Shown: positions 47,659-59,558, counted from the first letter of the stretch. The stretch is 64,000 nucleotides of DNA from Sipunculus nudus (GCA_026874595.1 CM049311.1:41357676-41421675); one strand, 5' to 3'. Translations and numbers: made by a program. Notes: generated by a model from the letters alone, not told the origin.

Positions 47659-49786
47659 TATGGGTCACTGTGCTCAGCTGAAGTTGACCTTGAAGGTAAA
47701 AATCTAAAATAATATCAAATGGAGATCAAAGTCTAAGAGGGAAAGGTAATATATGCCATGGCTGGTTGACATGATTGGTTTGTATTGATGAGTAAGAAAT
47801 TGTTGCAAATAATATTTTGTGACCAAACCATGCATTCTCTAATGTCAAAATTGAAGCATGTGAGCATTTTGTAAACATAAGATGTATATTATTACCATGA
47901 TTATTGACTGGCTTTTTGATAAATTGTTGACAGTTCAGTAGTTTACACATTTGATCAATTGGATCTATTTTACATAATTAAATAGGTGGGATTAACAACA
48001 CTTTTGCATATACATTCAGGGCAAACAAAGCCTGATCTTCAATTCTGCTGAGGCTCGAAAATAATAAACACATGTTTGTATTAGATCCTCATTTTTTATA
48101 AGTTTAATTTGTATACATTTCCAATATAACACATATTTTGAAATATAAACGTTGATTCATAATTCTAAATTGCATCATCATAAATCTCAATCTTGTCATA
48201 TAACACCACATCATGCATACAAATGTATATTTATATATTCATGGGGGGGGGGGGGGGGGGGAGGGGTGTGATATGAGAACAATTGTACACCTGTCACAGC
48301 AGGGGATCTCCCCCAGTGACTAACAAATTAGGAACCTTGGCATAGCTGACTCCCAGTGACCTGAAGTGGCCTACCTGCATCTGGAACAAAGCAAGTGACT
48401 ACAATAGAGCCTCAAGATAAAATTCAATAACTAGCCTAATTTTCAACCTTTTAGTTTCAAATTTCAGATTTAAACAAATTAAATACTTATGTTTACATGC
48501 TGAGAAAATTAAATCAACAGTACTCACAGGAAAAAAATGTGCCTTGGTCAAAGCTGGGTAAAATTTAAGGTACTGATTTTATGTTTATGCTAATAACTTA
48601 TAAAATTTACAAAATACAGATATAATTTTGGATAAACAATTGAATCTTAATTAAACAAAGTTAAATAATTTTCATGTAACGTGAGTAAATATTTTTCCTA
48701 ATATTTTACAAAGTCCATTATGTTTGGGCCTATAACTTAAAACAATTAGGCAATACTGACATCATTTCTGGCATGTGCACAGCAAATGTATAGAAAAATA
48801 TGTATATTATATATGATCAAAGTCAGATCAGTGGTTTTGGTATTAGGCAGTCCTGAAGTGTAACAATGGGTTTTTAATGAAAAAAATGAAGTTTTTCATT
48901 AATATCTCAAAGGAATTAAGTCCTAGTGACCAAATTCTTGGCATGGTAGGGGATTCTGGAGACATCTTACTGTATGCCTAATTTAAGGAACTTAGAGCTG
49001 AAGCTGGGGAGCTGAGCTCTAGCAAACTGCATAACACTAGCTTGATGTAAACAATATGTGACATGGTGCTTGAAAACTTGAATAAAATCTACAGATTTTG
49101 ATCAACTGGTTTCAAACTTTTAATGTTGACAGTTGAAATGCTAACAAAAACATGCTTTGAAAATTAAATCAACAGCAGTAACAGGAAAAAAACGTGCCAT
49201 GGTCAAAGTTGGGTAATTTTTTTTTTATTAATTTTTGCTAATATTTTTTAAAAATTTAAAAGATTTTGATCTAATTTTGGGTATACAATTTAATTTTGAT
49301 TAATCAAAGTTATATTACTGGAAAAAAAGTGCTTAGCTTTAACAAGTTTAGTGTTAAGTGATCAAATTTCTTTCCTGATTATTTACAAAATGCATTATGT
49401 TTGGGCCCATAACTGTTTTAAATTATATAATACAGACCTAATTTCTGGCATGTACATAGGAACTATATAGAGGATTATTTATGGAAAATATGAGGAAAAA
49501 CAGATGAGTGGTTTTGATATTAGGCAGTCCTGAAGTGTAAAAATAGGTTTTTAATAAAAAATTGAGGTTTTTCCTTAATTTCTAAAAGGAACGAAGTGGC
49601 AAAGACCCAGTTTTCGGCTTGGTAGGAGATCTTGGGGACACCTAACATTATGCCAAATTTGGATTCCTAGTTCTTACAGTTTCAAAACGTGCCACATCTA
49701 CGGACGGACGGACGGACAGACGGACGGACGATGGACAATGGACCACGACTATAGCTCAGATGACTATAAGTCATCTGAGCTAAAAA
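47659..49786 (+). mobile_element. P-type element, interior A with two VI units (5' end clipped)
   Basis: The left end begins inside the P module (ATGGGTCACTGTGCTCAGCTGA), missing AACAAGGGACCC. G19 lies at 48243-48261. VI units start near 48430 and 49130. The right end has GGACGGACGGACGGACAGAC and a stem-loop with a compensated change, ending GCTAAAAAA. Confidence 0.75.
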
Positions 49787-50146
49787 AGAATCCAACAAGG
49801 TTTGACCAATATTCCTCATTTTAAAAAACTAAGTTTAACAGTGTTATTCATACCTAGGCCCCGCCAACTTTAAGAGATATGAATGAAATGCTACCAAGTA
49901 TTTATATCTTCTTAAAACTTGTCAGTCAGCACTTACATTAGGTCCTAATATTTTATCACATTTGAATATTAGGATTAGCAAAGTCGTAGTTTTCGGCTTG
50001 GTAGGAGATCTTGGGGACATCTAACATGATGCCAAATTTTAGATTCCTAGGTCTCACGGTTTCAAAACGTGCCAGACAGACAGACAGACAACAGACAATG
50101 GACCACGACTATAGCTCAGATGACTTATAGTCAGCTGATCTGATAA
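49787..50146 (+). repeat. Shared non-terminal segment plus partial P 3' end
   Basis: 49787-49980 matches 52640-52830 (AGTATTTATATCTTCTTAAA, CATTTGAATATTAGGATTA). 49981-50143 is a VI tail with GACAGACAGACAGACAACAG and the P stem-loop. Confidence 0.65.
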
Positions 50147-51390
50147 AACTAGTGACCCAGGGGTCATGACCCTCACCTGACTAGGAAAACATTCACAAAA
50201 GGAATTATATCAATGCCAAATGTTGTAGGTGGTATCCCCATTCATCTTAAGCATTGCTTGGAGGATATGGTAAACAGACACCTAATTTAAAGTTTCCAAA
50301 GAGACTTTTCATGGACTTCCCTGGATGTCAAGTAAGAAGATCTTAGGTGCAATGGTTAGGATTTGTGCCCTGTTAACAGACGTCCACATCTTTGAAGGTC
50401 TCAAAAATAAAAATTTAAAGAAGATGCATAAAATTTGAATTGGGGACCCATGGGTCTCGATGCCCAGCTCATTTGTCTATAAGGATATATGTTTATGAGG
50501 TTTTCCAAAATATTGGTCCTGTGATCAGTTTGAAGCCAACCTGTCTCCCCAAACTGGAGTTATCATCCATAAACTAATTTATGAATGGATGGGCCCTGTG
50601 ATCTTAACCTTTGACCTAGTGACCCCAAACTCAAAAAGAAACTTCCCCTACTGGCAGGTGCACCACATGTCGATGATGGAAGGATTGAGATGAAAAGATT
50701 GGCTTAAAATGCATCCACAATCTTTCTAAAGTAGTGGGTCCTGTGACCTTGACCTTTGATCTCATGACCCTAGAATCAACAGTTCTTACTTCAGTGGTGG
50801 GCTATATATAAGTCAAGTTAGAAACCAATATTTCAAACCGAACTGGTGTTATCATCTGGAAACTAATATGTGGATGGATGGCACCAATGACCTATACCTT
50901 TGACCTTGTGACCCCAAAATCCATAAGTTACTTCCACTATTGGCAGGTGAGCAACATCTGGTAGATTGAAGGTTTTGGACAGAAAGTTCAACAATCTTTT
51001 AAAGAAGTGGGTCCTGTGACCTTGACCTTTGGCCTTATGAACTCAAAATCAAAAGGGTTTTTACATTATAGGTGGGTCATATAAGTCAAAATTGAAAAAC
51101 CAATATGTCAATCCAAACTGGAGTTATCATCTGGAAATAAATTTGTGTGGATGGACAGATGGACAGACAGACAGACAAACAGACAAATAAACAGGGTGAC
51201 TGCTATATGGCATCCACTTGAGATCAATAAACACACCAGGTTTTTGGACACTAGATGTAATTACAGCTGAGAAACTGACATGAATGTTGTCATTTTATAG
51301 TAAAAAAAAATATTCGTTAAAATAAAAAAAAATACAGGTGGCGCCACCACTATTTGGGAACTGACAAAACTAGAAAACTGACAGACCAGG
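50147..51390 (+). mobile_element. P-type 5' end with B half-unit, then D array, then B2 fragment
   Basis: AACTAGTGACCCAGGGGTCA starts it, with B phrases to about 50430. A D array runs 50431-51305 with TGACCTTGACCTTTGA near 50744, 50890 and 51018 and a CAGACAGACAAACAGAC tail. A B2 start, AATACAGGTGGCGCCACCAC, lies near 51330. Confidence 0.65.
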
Positions 51391-52148
51391 AAGGGCCCCG
51401 CAAAAGATGCGGTCATTATAAATCGAAGTACTGTGAATTTGGTGTACTTTGGTAGCATGGGCTGATTGAGTGATATTTGAAAATTAAAGAACCTGTAAAA
51501 AACAGCTGACATTTATAAACTGGAAGAAAAGGTATGGTAAAATGAAAATGTTCAAAGCTATAAAAATAATGATATAAAAGAACAGCATGCATTTTTAGTT
51601 TCTGTATTTGTGTATTACTTGTGCCAATTATTCTTGGTTGAAGTCTTGGCTGGGCTGTGTCAAATATTTTTCCAGTATTTGTATGTTGAACTGGCCTTAT
51701 TATATGTGAGGCTTGAGTCTGTACATGAACCTTGTGGTATTAGAGAGAGTCAGCTGCTGGTTAGTAGTGATAAAATGGTTATTCTCTTGAACTGAGATTC
51801 AGCTGTTCTTGGGCTTGGATCTAAAGATGCACTGAGTTGTGTATAATGGCTACATATGAATATCAATGTAAATTTGTTGATGGTCACTATAATAGGTCCA
51901 AATTCCTTGACATGTTGGAAGTGGAGATGGAACATGGTCTAAATGAGAGCCACTGTGGTGCATTGGGCAAGTGTATCCTTTTCTGGGGAATCTTCAAATT
52001 GTCTCTACAAAATATGCTGTGAAAATGTAATGCCGCTGTACACCAGTGACTCGAAAAAGATTCATCCATTTCTTGCCTGCTGAAGGAGACACCAGCAACT
52101 GAACACCAAACTGTGTATTACTTTTTTTTTCCTTCTGACCCAAATATC
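51391..52148. other. Low-copy intronic island
   Basis: No convincing exon. It opens with GGGCCCCGCAAAAGATGCGG, whose CCGCA and TGCGG can pair, perhaps another element end. The rest is unremarkable. Confidence 0.4.
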
Positions 52149-52333
52149 AACTAGATATTTCTTGGCACCGCAGGTGCCATAGTATCCCCAGACAATTAAC
52201 CTCCCCTCCCCCCCCCCCCCCCCCCAGCCCTTAATAAGATGCATCTAACCTGTAAGTTTGGTGACCGTACCAACAATTTTTTTTTAGTTATTGCCATAAT
52301 TTCATTTTAACATTATCGCTGCTATGACCTTGA

Positions 52334-53379
52334 AACAAGGGACCCATGGGTCACACTGCTCAGCTGAATTTTGGAAAATATTAGTAACTGAAAAATATTT
52401 TTATTTCTTTTGGTTTTTCATGTACTTTATCATTAGAAAAGCTATGGTGAAAATGGCCCTGCTAAAATGAAACTCTGTAAATTAGAGAATAATGGACATG
52501 AGCTAAACCATTAAGTGATGCACCAAGGGAACAAATAGGCCTATGGTAAGTGTTATATGAAAGTAACATTTCATTAACAAATAATGTGTGAAGGTAATTA
52601 AGTTTTCAAAAATTAAATATATGGCCATATGAGTTAAAAATTAATCCCACAAAGTTTGACCAATATTCTTAATTTTAATACTAAGTTAACAGTGTTATTC
52701 ACAACTAGACCCCGCCAACTTCAATAGATATGAATGAAATGCTACAAAGTATTTATATCTCCTTAAATCTTGTCAGTTAGCACTTACATTAGATCCTTAT
52801 ATTTTATCACATTTGAATATTAGGATTAAATTCCTGAATTTGTTTTTCTTGGTGGGGGGGGGGGGAGAGAAAAAGGCTCCCTGTGGTATGGTATTAACTG
52901 CAGACAGCCTGATCAAGCTCAACTCAGTGGAGAAAGGGCTTGCCCTAGTGATGGGATTGCATAAGATTATGCCAACAGCATGGGGAGCATAGAGAGCTGC
53001 ACTGAATGACCTTAAGTGACCAAAGTGGACTGCTTGACAATGTAAGGGAATACAACAAGAGCCTTGAAAAAAAATTCAATAACTAGCCTAATTTTGAAGC
53101 TTTTATTTTCAAATTTCAGATTTTAACAGATTAAATCCTTATGTGCACACGCTGTGAAAATTAAATCCACAGTACTTACAGGAAAAAACGTGCCATTGAC
53201 AAAGTTTGGCAAAATTTAAGGTACCAATTTTTTATTTTTGCTAATATTTTAAAAAATTTAAAAGATTTTGATCTAATTTTGGGGATACAATTTAATTTTG
53301 ATTAATTAAAGTTATATTACTGGAAAAAAAGTCCTTAGGTTTAACATGTTTTGTGTTAAGTGATGGTGGGGGGGGGGGG
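52334..53379 (+). mobile_element. P-type element (3' truncated) nested in R
   Basis: AACAAGGGACCCATGGGTCA and GCTCAGCTGA at the left. The interior includes the segment shared with 49787 and a VI unit cut at G13 (53368-53380). R sequence resumes with TCATCCATGTTC. Confidence 0.6.
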
Positions 53380-54157
53380 GTCATCCATGTTCAAATTTGA
53401 CCTAGCCGTTGATAAGATGCATCAAACTTGTGGGTTTGGTGACTGTACCTCAAATTCTTACAAAGTTTTTCCGTTTAAACATCATTTTAGCAAGATAGCA
53501 ACATAAGGTGGCCCCACCTGTCTTCTGCAGAAAACAATGCTATCAAAGATCTTATGTCAGTTTGATTTTTGGACCAATCCATGCATCCCTCAGTGAGATA
53601 TTAAAGTTAACATCATTTCAGCGTTATCGCCTCTGTGACCTTGAAAAATGCATCAAGGTCATCCATATTTAAACTTGGCCTAGCCCTTGATAAGATGCAT
53701 CTAAACTGTAGGTTTGGTGACTGTATCAGAAATTCTTTTTGAGTAATTGCCCTAAAATCATTTTAGCATAATCGCTGCTGTGACCTTGAAAAAATGCATC
53801 AAGGTCATCCATGTTCGAACTTGACCTATCAGTTGATAAGATGCATTAAACCTGTGCATCAAATTCTTACAAAGTTATTGTGTTAACATCATTTTTACAA
53901 GAAAATGACACAAGGTGGCGCCACCTGTCTTCTGCAAAAGACAAAGCAATCCAAGATCTTCGGTCAATTTGATTTTTGGATCATTCCATGTATCCCTTAC
54001 TGAGATTTTAAAGATTTTGTGTGAATTTCACCAAATTTGGGAATATTCAAGGTTAAGGCCACTCTCATAGGAAAGCTCATAACCCCAATTTAAATAAACA
54101 TCATCCCATAACCGTTATCTATGTATATGCATAATATAAAAGAAATCTGTCCTTTAG

Positions 54158-55907
54158 TAGAGCCAATGCTTTTCCGTTTCATTCATCACCAAATTCCGTT
54201 TCAATTCCATTTCGTATTCCTGGGAGCCAGATCCATTATTTCTGCAGACAAGATAGTTTATTTTACTGTTTTTAAATCATATAAAAGATATAAATATATG
54301 TCAAGTCTTAATGTAACTTGTAATGTACATTTTTACACTACTGTGTACAGATCTAATGGAATGGGAATAAAGTTGTGTATGTAAAATTTCATTCATTGCT
54401 AAAAATTCAGTTCAAGCCAAATGCAGATTTTATTACCAGTACCTTAGCTGAGACTGTAACAGGAACAATTATTGTATAATCTGATCATTCATTATTCTTA
54501 TTAAAAATAAAGAAGAAAAAAAAAAAGTTCATATATAATCTTTTAATGTGACATGTTACATTATGACAAGAATGCGATATTCAAGTTAGGCCCTACTGTT
54601 AAGTGTATTCAGAACTGCTCATGCTAATTTAGTTTTCCAATTCTGACCCTCTGAATTTGCAGGTAACATTTAAAAAATTAATTATTACAACAGTTCTTAA
54701 TGAAATTTGTGGTGGCACAGCTTGTAACAAGTTGTGTGTAAAGTAAAATAAAATTACCATAGAAAAATAAAACAACATAATTCTTTTTTTTTATATTTAC
54801 TCTCATAATATCAGGATTCTGTTAATCTTTATTGGATATTTGCATTTACACTGTTCCAATCTGAATCATAAAACTTCATGATCGATGATCTCATTGACTC
54901 TTTATAACTGTCAAAGTATATTAACTAACATGGGCACGACATCGTTCTGTCGAATCAAGTTATATAAAAATTGTTGCAAAGTGAACAAAACCCAGGTTTC
55001 ATTCAATTAAATACGATTTCGCAAGAACTGGCGTTATATTTCTGTGAAAAGAAAGTGCCGGTTCCTCCATGACATGTCAAGCGCGGGCATATAAGAGATT
55101 CACTGCGCGCGGCGATATGATACACAAGCGAGCTTAATTTGTGAACGAGCACAAGTGAATGTTGCTGTCAAGAAAACGGGGACAGCTTGTTCTTGGGCAT
55201 ATTAATTAAGGTCAACGCATAAATTATGCAAAGTACATACTCCTATTTTTGACAAAAGTTCACGTGACTCCATCGCTTTCCAGCGGTGAAGGCTTTGAAG
55301 AATGGCCCCCGTGCAATTTCTTTTGACCAGTTATGACGTGAGCGTATAGATGAGTTAAAATACCGCTTTAGTTTTGTTTAAACTGGACAAAGTTTGCATT
55401 CAGCGTGATTATTTTCCCAAAAAGGCAGACATTTGACATTTTGCATGCATTACAAAGTCGGGCGCACTGCGTTCTGGGCATTGCCGTTTGAAAGCAGGGG
55501 ATTCCCCTGAATCGTAAGGGGTCACGTGTCTGAATATTAATAGGCCTAAAGGTCAGGCACATTGCATGTTTTTAGGGTCGACTCGCGGGTCACACCTGAC
55601 ACCTGTTACGTTAAGCCATGGGTCACTACATACAGTCATGTGAGCTAGGATGTTTGATAGCCAACGCAGGGGCCTCTATTTGACAGTAAATGTGGTGCAG
55701 GTCACCATTGCAAACTGATATTAATCGATTCTGGATTTCTGAAAGCTCTGAGGAATTGGAAATGCCGATATCATGTGACTTAGTGAAGAAAATTCTTAAT
55801 TTTTTCCAGGTTACCCAGACTCGGTGTCAAGTTGCAAATTCCGTTTCAAAATGCGTTTTCCGCGAATTCCGTCCGTTTCCCGCAATCACGGAAAATCATT
55901 GGCTCTA
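54158..55907. mobile_element. TIR-type DNA transposon, 1.75 kb, with a CpG-containing interior
   Basis: TAGAGCCAATGCTTTTCCG at the left and, reversed, TAGAGCCAATGATTTTCCG at the right form the inverted ends. CTTTAG flanks both sides (54152-54157, 55908-55913). The uninterrupted R sequence at 5608-5640 (CTGTCCATTAGTTTTTGACT) shows the empty site. The ends look hAT-like, but the 5-6 base duplication is short for hAT. No transposase frame. The interior near 54930-55600 is richer in CpG than its surroundings. Confidence 0.8.
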
Positions 55908-56828
55908 CTTTAGTTTTTGACTTGTAACGCTCACAGTACTGTCAAGTGGCAATTTTGGTGGTATTAAAAGGCATGAAAACAAGTAAAGAATAATAGGTGG
56001 CGCCACCAGTTTCTGGAACATGACAACCCTATCCATGAACTTCAGTCAACTTGATTTTGGGATCAATCCATGCAAGATTTCTTGAGATGGTTAAGATTTT
56101 GTGTGATTTTCCGAAAAAAATTAGACCTCTTCAAGGTCAAGGACACTCTTGTTGTAAAGGTCATGACCTCATTTTAAATAGGCGTCGTCCTCTCAGCCAT
56201 ATCTATACATATATACAGATTTGTAAAGATCAGTGAAATATATTTTGAGTTATTAATGATTTTGTGTGAATTTCACCAAATATGGGAATATTCAAGGTCA
56301 ATGCCACTCTCATAGGAAAGGTCATGACCCAAATTTGAATAAACATCATCCCATAACCCATATCTATGTAAATGCATAATATGAAAGAAATCTGTCCATT
56401 AGCTTTTGACTTGTAATGCTCACAGTACTGTCAAGTGGCAATTTTGGTGGTATTAAAAGGCACGAAAACAAGTAAAGAATAATAGGTGGTGCCACCAGTT
56501 TCAAGGATATGACAACCCTATCCATGATCTTTGATCAACTTGATTTTGGGATCAATCCATGACAGATTTCTTAAGATATTTAAGAATTTGTGTGATTTCC
56601 CCCAAAATTGGACCTATTCAAGGTCAAGGACACACTCCTAGTAAAGGTCATGACCTCATTTTTAATAGGTGTCATCACCCAAATCTATACATAAACCAAG
56701 TTTGGTAAAGATCCGTGAAATATTTTTTGAGTTATTGCGCCAACAAGATTTATATGCGGTGGCGGCGGCAGTGGCGGCCTGACCAGCATGAAAACATAGT
56801 ATCCCCCTGACTTTGTCTGGGGATACAA

Positions 56829-57317
56829 TAACTAGCCTAATTTTCAAGCTTTTATTTTCAGATTTCAGATTTGAACAAATTAAATACTTATGTTAACATG
56901 CTGTAAAAATTAAATCAATGGTACTTACAGGAAAAAACATGCCATGGTCAAAGCTGGGCAAAATTAAAGGTACTGATTTTATTTTAAAGCAAATAACTTA
57001 AAAAAAATTTACAAAATTCAGATCTAATTTTGGGTAAACAATTAAATCTTAATTAAACACAGTTATATACTTGGGAAAAAAGACTCTAGTTTCAAAATTT
57101 TTCATGTTAAGTGAGTAAATATTTTTCCTAATAAAGTCTATTATGTCAGACAGACAGAGACAGACAGACAGGGTGATTACTATAGGGCATCCACTTGTGA
57201 TCAGTAAACACACCAGGTTTTTGGACACTAGATGTAATCACAGCTGAGAAAATGACATGATTGTTGTCATTTTATAGTAAAAAAAAAAATAGAAAAATAT
57301 TCGATAAAATATCTAAA
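56829..57317 (+). repeat. VI fragment joined to D tail
   Basis: 56829-57146 is the first half of a VI unit. 57147-57317 is the D tail (CAGACAGACAGGGTGATTAC, CATCCACTTGTGATCAGTAA). Confidence 0.65.
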
Positions 57318-57669
57318 AAACAGGTGGCACCACCACTTCTTTGGAAGTCATGGTCAATATTCAAGACAAGATTCATGACAGTCCATGTATTAATTATCAA
57401 GATATTAGAGGTTTTGTATCAAATTTTTTATTATTCTAGGGGGTACTTTCAAGCCCCATACCTCGGAGAATATAGGTCGCAGTAACCTAATATCTGGGTT
57501 CCAAGGAGATTTTTTATTGACCTCCCTGGATGTTCACTAAGAAGTTTCTAGGACCAGAAGTTATGAATTGTGCCCTGCTAACTGACGGCCAGATGCCCGG
57601 ACAGATGATGGACAAAGCGCCATTCCTATACCTCAGTTGACTTACAGTCAGCTGAGCTAAAAAAAAAAA
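57318..57669 (+). mobile_element. B2-family unit with P-type 3' end
   Basis: CAGGTGGCACCACCACTTCT start; GACGGCCAGATGCCCGGACAG and AGTCAGCTGAGCTAAAAA end. Close to the 19884 and 40672 copies. Confidence 0.75.
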
Positions 57670-57986
57670 TACATGTGGCATCACCAGTCTGCAAAAACTG
57701 ATGAAATACTCCATGATTAATATCCATGCAAAGAATCATGGTGATCGATGAATTAGTTGTTCAGATACTTTAGCTTTTGTATCAAATTTTTAGTTATTCT
57801 GGGGGGTACTTTGGAGCCCCATAGCTTAAAGAATATGGGTAACAGAGACCTAATTCCAGGTTTCCAAGGAGATTTTTCATGAACCTCTCTTGATGTAAAG
57901 TAAGAAGATTCCAGGTCCAGTGGTACCAATTTGTGCCCTGTTAACGGACCGACAGCCGGCCGTCCGGCAGTCAGCTGAGCTAAAAA
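57670..57986 (+). mobile_element. B-family unit with shortened P-type 3' end
   Basis: ACATGTGGCATCACCAGTCT start. The end GACAGCCGGCCGTCCGGCAG runs straight into TCAGCTGAGCTAAAAA; the left arm of the stem-loop is deleted. Confidence 0.7.
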
Positions 57987-59235
57987 CAGAATAGCAGGTG
58001 GCACCACCTGTCTGTTCTACAACAAAGGTGTCCAAGGCGGATAAACATGCCAACTTTTTTGGCTGATTCAACTATTAACTCCTCAGATAGAGTGATTTTC
58101 ATCCAAAGCAGATAGACATCATGCAAAAACAACTGCAGACAGCGCCACCAGTCTTGAATACAAGATGGAGGAATCCAAAACCTATGAACATGCACAATTT
58201 CAGGCCAATAGGGCCAATCGCTCCTGGGAAAAGGACATTATTGTATTCTATGAAAACAGAACAGCAGGTGGCACCACCTGTCTGGTCTTAAAGAAAACTA
58301 TCCAAAGTGGATGGACATGTCAAATTTCAGACCAATACATTGAACCACTCCTTGGATATGAGCAATTTTCACTCAATGCAAACACACAGGTTGCCACACA
58401 AAAGCAATAGCAGATGTTGCCACTAGCACTGAGTATAACAAGGAGGTATCCGAGATCTATGGACATGTACAGTTCAGGCCAATACGGCAAATCACTGCTG
58501 AGAAAAGGGCATTAATTATACTATGAATACAGTAAGGTAGGTGGTGCCACCTGTCTGGTCTCCAAGAAAACTCTCCTAGATGGATGTTCATGCCAAATTT
58601 CAGACCAAAATATTGAACCACTTCTGAGATATGAGTAATTTTCACCTTCAGATGGACACCACTTGAAAATGATTACAGATGGTGCCACCAATCTTGAATA
58701 CAAGATGAAGATATCCAAGATCTATGGACATGCCCAATTTCAGCCCAACACGTTGTACCAATCACTAACACAAACAAATGGCAAATGCATGGATGGAAGC
58801 CACACAAAAAGCATGGTAGGTGGTGCCACTAGTCTCAAGTAAGAGATGCAGAGATCCAAGATTTATGAACAGGCAAAATTTCAGCTCAATAAATTGAACC
58901 ACTCCTGAAATATGATTTGTTATCAAATAGATATCCAGATTCATAATGCAGGTGGCGCCACCAGTCTTTCTTATGCACAACTACAAAGGTGAGCAAATAA
59001 TTATGCAGGATTTCAGAAAGATCGGTCCAAAAGTCTCAGAGACGTTCTCCAAAAACTAACACAGTGGTGGAGGCTGCGAAACCCAGTCAAAAACATAGTA
59101 CTGTACATTCTTAATCAATTCGGAAATTGTTTTAATTCCAAAGTCAAAGATAGTATTTATTTAATTCTTTACAATTTGATTAAGAATGTACAGTATCTGC
59201 AAAATTTATATATAATAAATGAAACCTTTACTCAC
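57987..59235 (+). mobile_element. K-type tandem units with C-type 3' end, abutting the exon 1 donor
   Basis: About four ~290-bp units with GGTGGCACCACCTGTCTG, CCAGTCTTGAATACAAGATG and GGTGGCGCCACC (58952). The end is CAGTGGTGGAGGCTGCGAAA CCC then AACATAGTATCTGC, like 32288-32310, but split by a MITE. Recognisable repeat stops at about 59206, roughly 30 bases from the TEAD exon 1 donor. Confidence 0.65.
59101..59193. mobile_element. 93-bp TA-flanked MITE
   Basis: CTGTACATTCTTAATCAA at the left and its exact inverse at the right end, with TA on both sides (59099-59100, 59194-59195). The empty site is at 32295-32315, where AACATAGTATCTGCAAAA is continuous. It lies 42 bases from the exon 1 donor. 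Confidence 0.9.
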
Positions 59236-59458
59236 CATACATTTTGCCCTCATCAGAGAGGATGATTTTCCTGCGCCCACATGGTGGGTATATAGCCAGT
59301 GCTTCCTGAAAGCTCTGTTCAATGTCTGGACTCCATACACCTTCGGCATCTGTCATATCATCCCCATTCTCTTTCTTTGGTTCAGTTTTGGTTGTGTCCC
59401 CACCACCTGTTGCTGAGTCACCGTGCTCAGGAGAACCCCAGTCATTGCTGTTTGACAT
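59236..59458 (-). CDS. TEAD: TEAD/Scalloped transcription factor, coding exon 1 (start codon and N-terminal half of TEA domain)
   Basis: The exon encodes 74 full codons plus one base. Residues 1-36 are an acidic, low-complexity leader ([15 protein letters not shown]...). Residues 37-74 are the start of the TEA domain: [20 protein letters not shown], then a [15 protein letters not shown] stretch that is nearly invariant in animal TEAD proteins. The start is the ATG at 59458-59456. An in-frame TAA lies 18 bases upstream at 59476-59474, so the frame cannot extend further in this exon, and a purine sits at -3. The exon ends ATGTATG|GTGAGT, a consensus donor, leaving a phase-1 break inside a glycine codon that exon 2 completes. 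In the family, TEAD proteins act in the nucleus, bind GGAATG-type (M-CAT) sites and recruit Yorkie/YAP/TAZ or Vestigial/VGLL. Identification is very secure; the exact leader length rests on this ATG. Confidence 0.96.
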
Positions 59459-59556
59459 CTCTGTCTGCTGCCTTTAGGTCTGAAACCAACCATCATATAC
59501 CTAGACATCAAACATCTTAATTTTACTGTTAGTGAATAAATCACAGCCTAGAATTG
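59459..59556 (-). promoter_or_regulatory. Region just upstream of the TEAD start codon; possible 5'UTR acceptor
   Basis: Only about 100 bases of non-repeat sequence lie upstream of the ATG before P-type repeat sequence begins near 59559. A candidate acceptor, GGTTGGTTTCAG|ACC, ends at 59480, just upstream of the in-frame TAA, so the coding exon may begin about 22 bases before the ATG with a non-coding first exon further upstream. I see no clear TATA box or CpG-rich promoter here. The transcription start is not located. Confidence 0.4.
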
Positions 59557-59558
59557 GA

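Larger units (their letters stand above)
52149..56828 (+). mobile_element. R-type element carrying two nested insertions
   Basis: The 5' end is AACTAGATATTTCTTGGCAC with hairpin GGCACC-GCA-GGTGCC, then GTATCCCCAGACAA (52182-52195). The 3' end TTGTCTGGGGATAC (56813-56826) is its exact reverse complement, preceded by a GGCGGCGGCAGTGGCGG tract. Interior ~150-bp units have TGATAAGATGCATC and GCTGTGACCTTGAA; ~490-bp units have AAGGTCATGACC. A P element (52334-53379) and a TIR transposon (54158-55907) interrupt it. C18 tract at 52208-52225. Confidence 0.75.
13840..59235 (-). other. TEAD intron 1 (about 45.4 kb)
   Basis: The intron is defined by the donor GTGAGT at 59235-59230 and the acceptor CAG ending at 13840. 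It interrupts the TEA domain at a phase-1 glycine codon. It is filled by nested repeats, with a handful of low-copy islands, and no other gene was recognised on either strand. The repeats reach within roughly 30 bases of the donor but stop about 900 bases short of the acceptor. Confidence 0.9.

Noticed and set aside
54121-54384. A + strand frame of 87 codons near the TIR transposon
   Set aside because: It straddles the insertion boundary (54158) and has no domain or codon signal.
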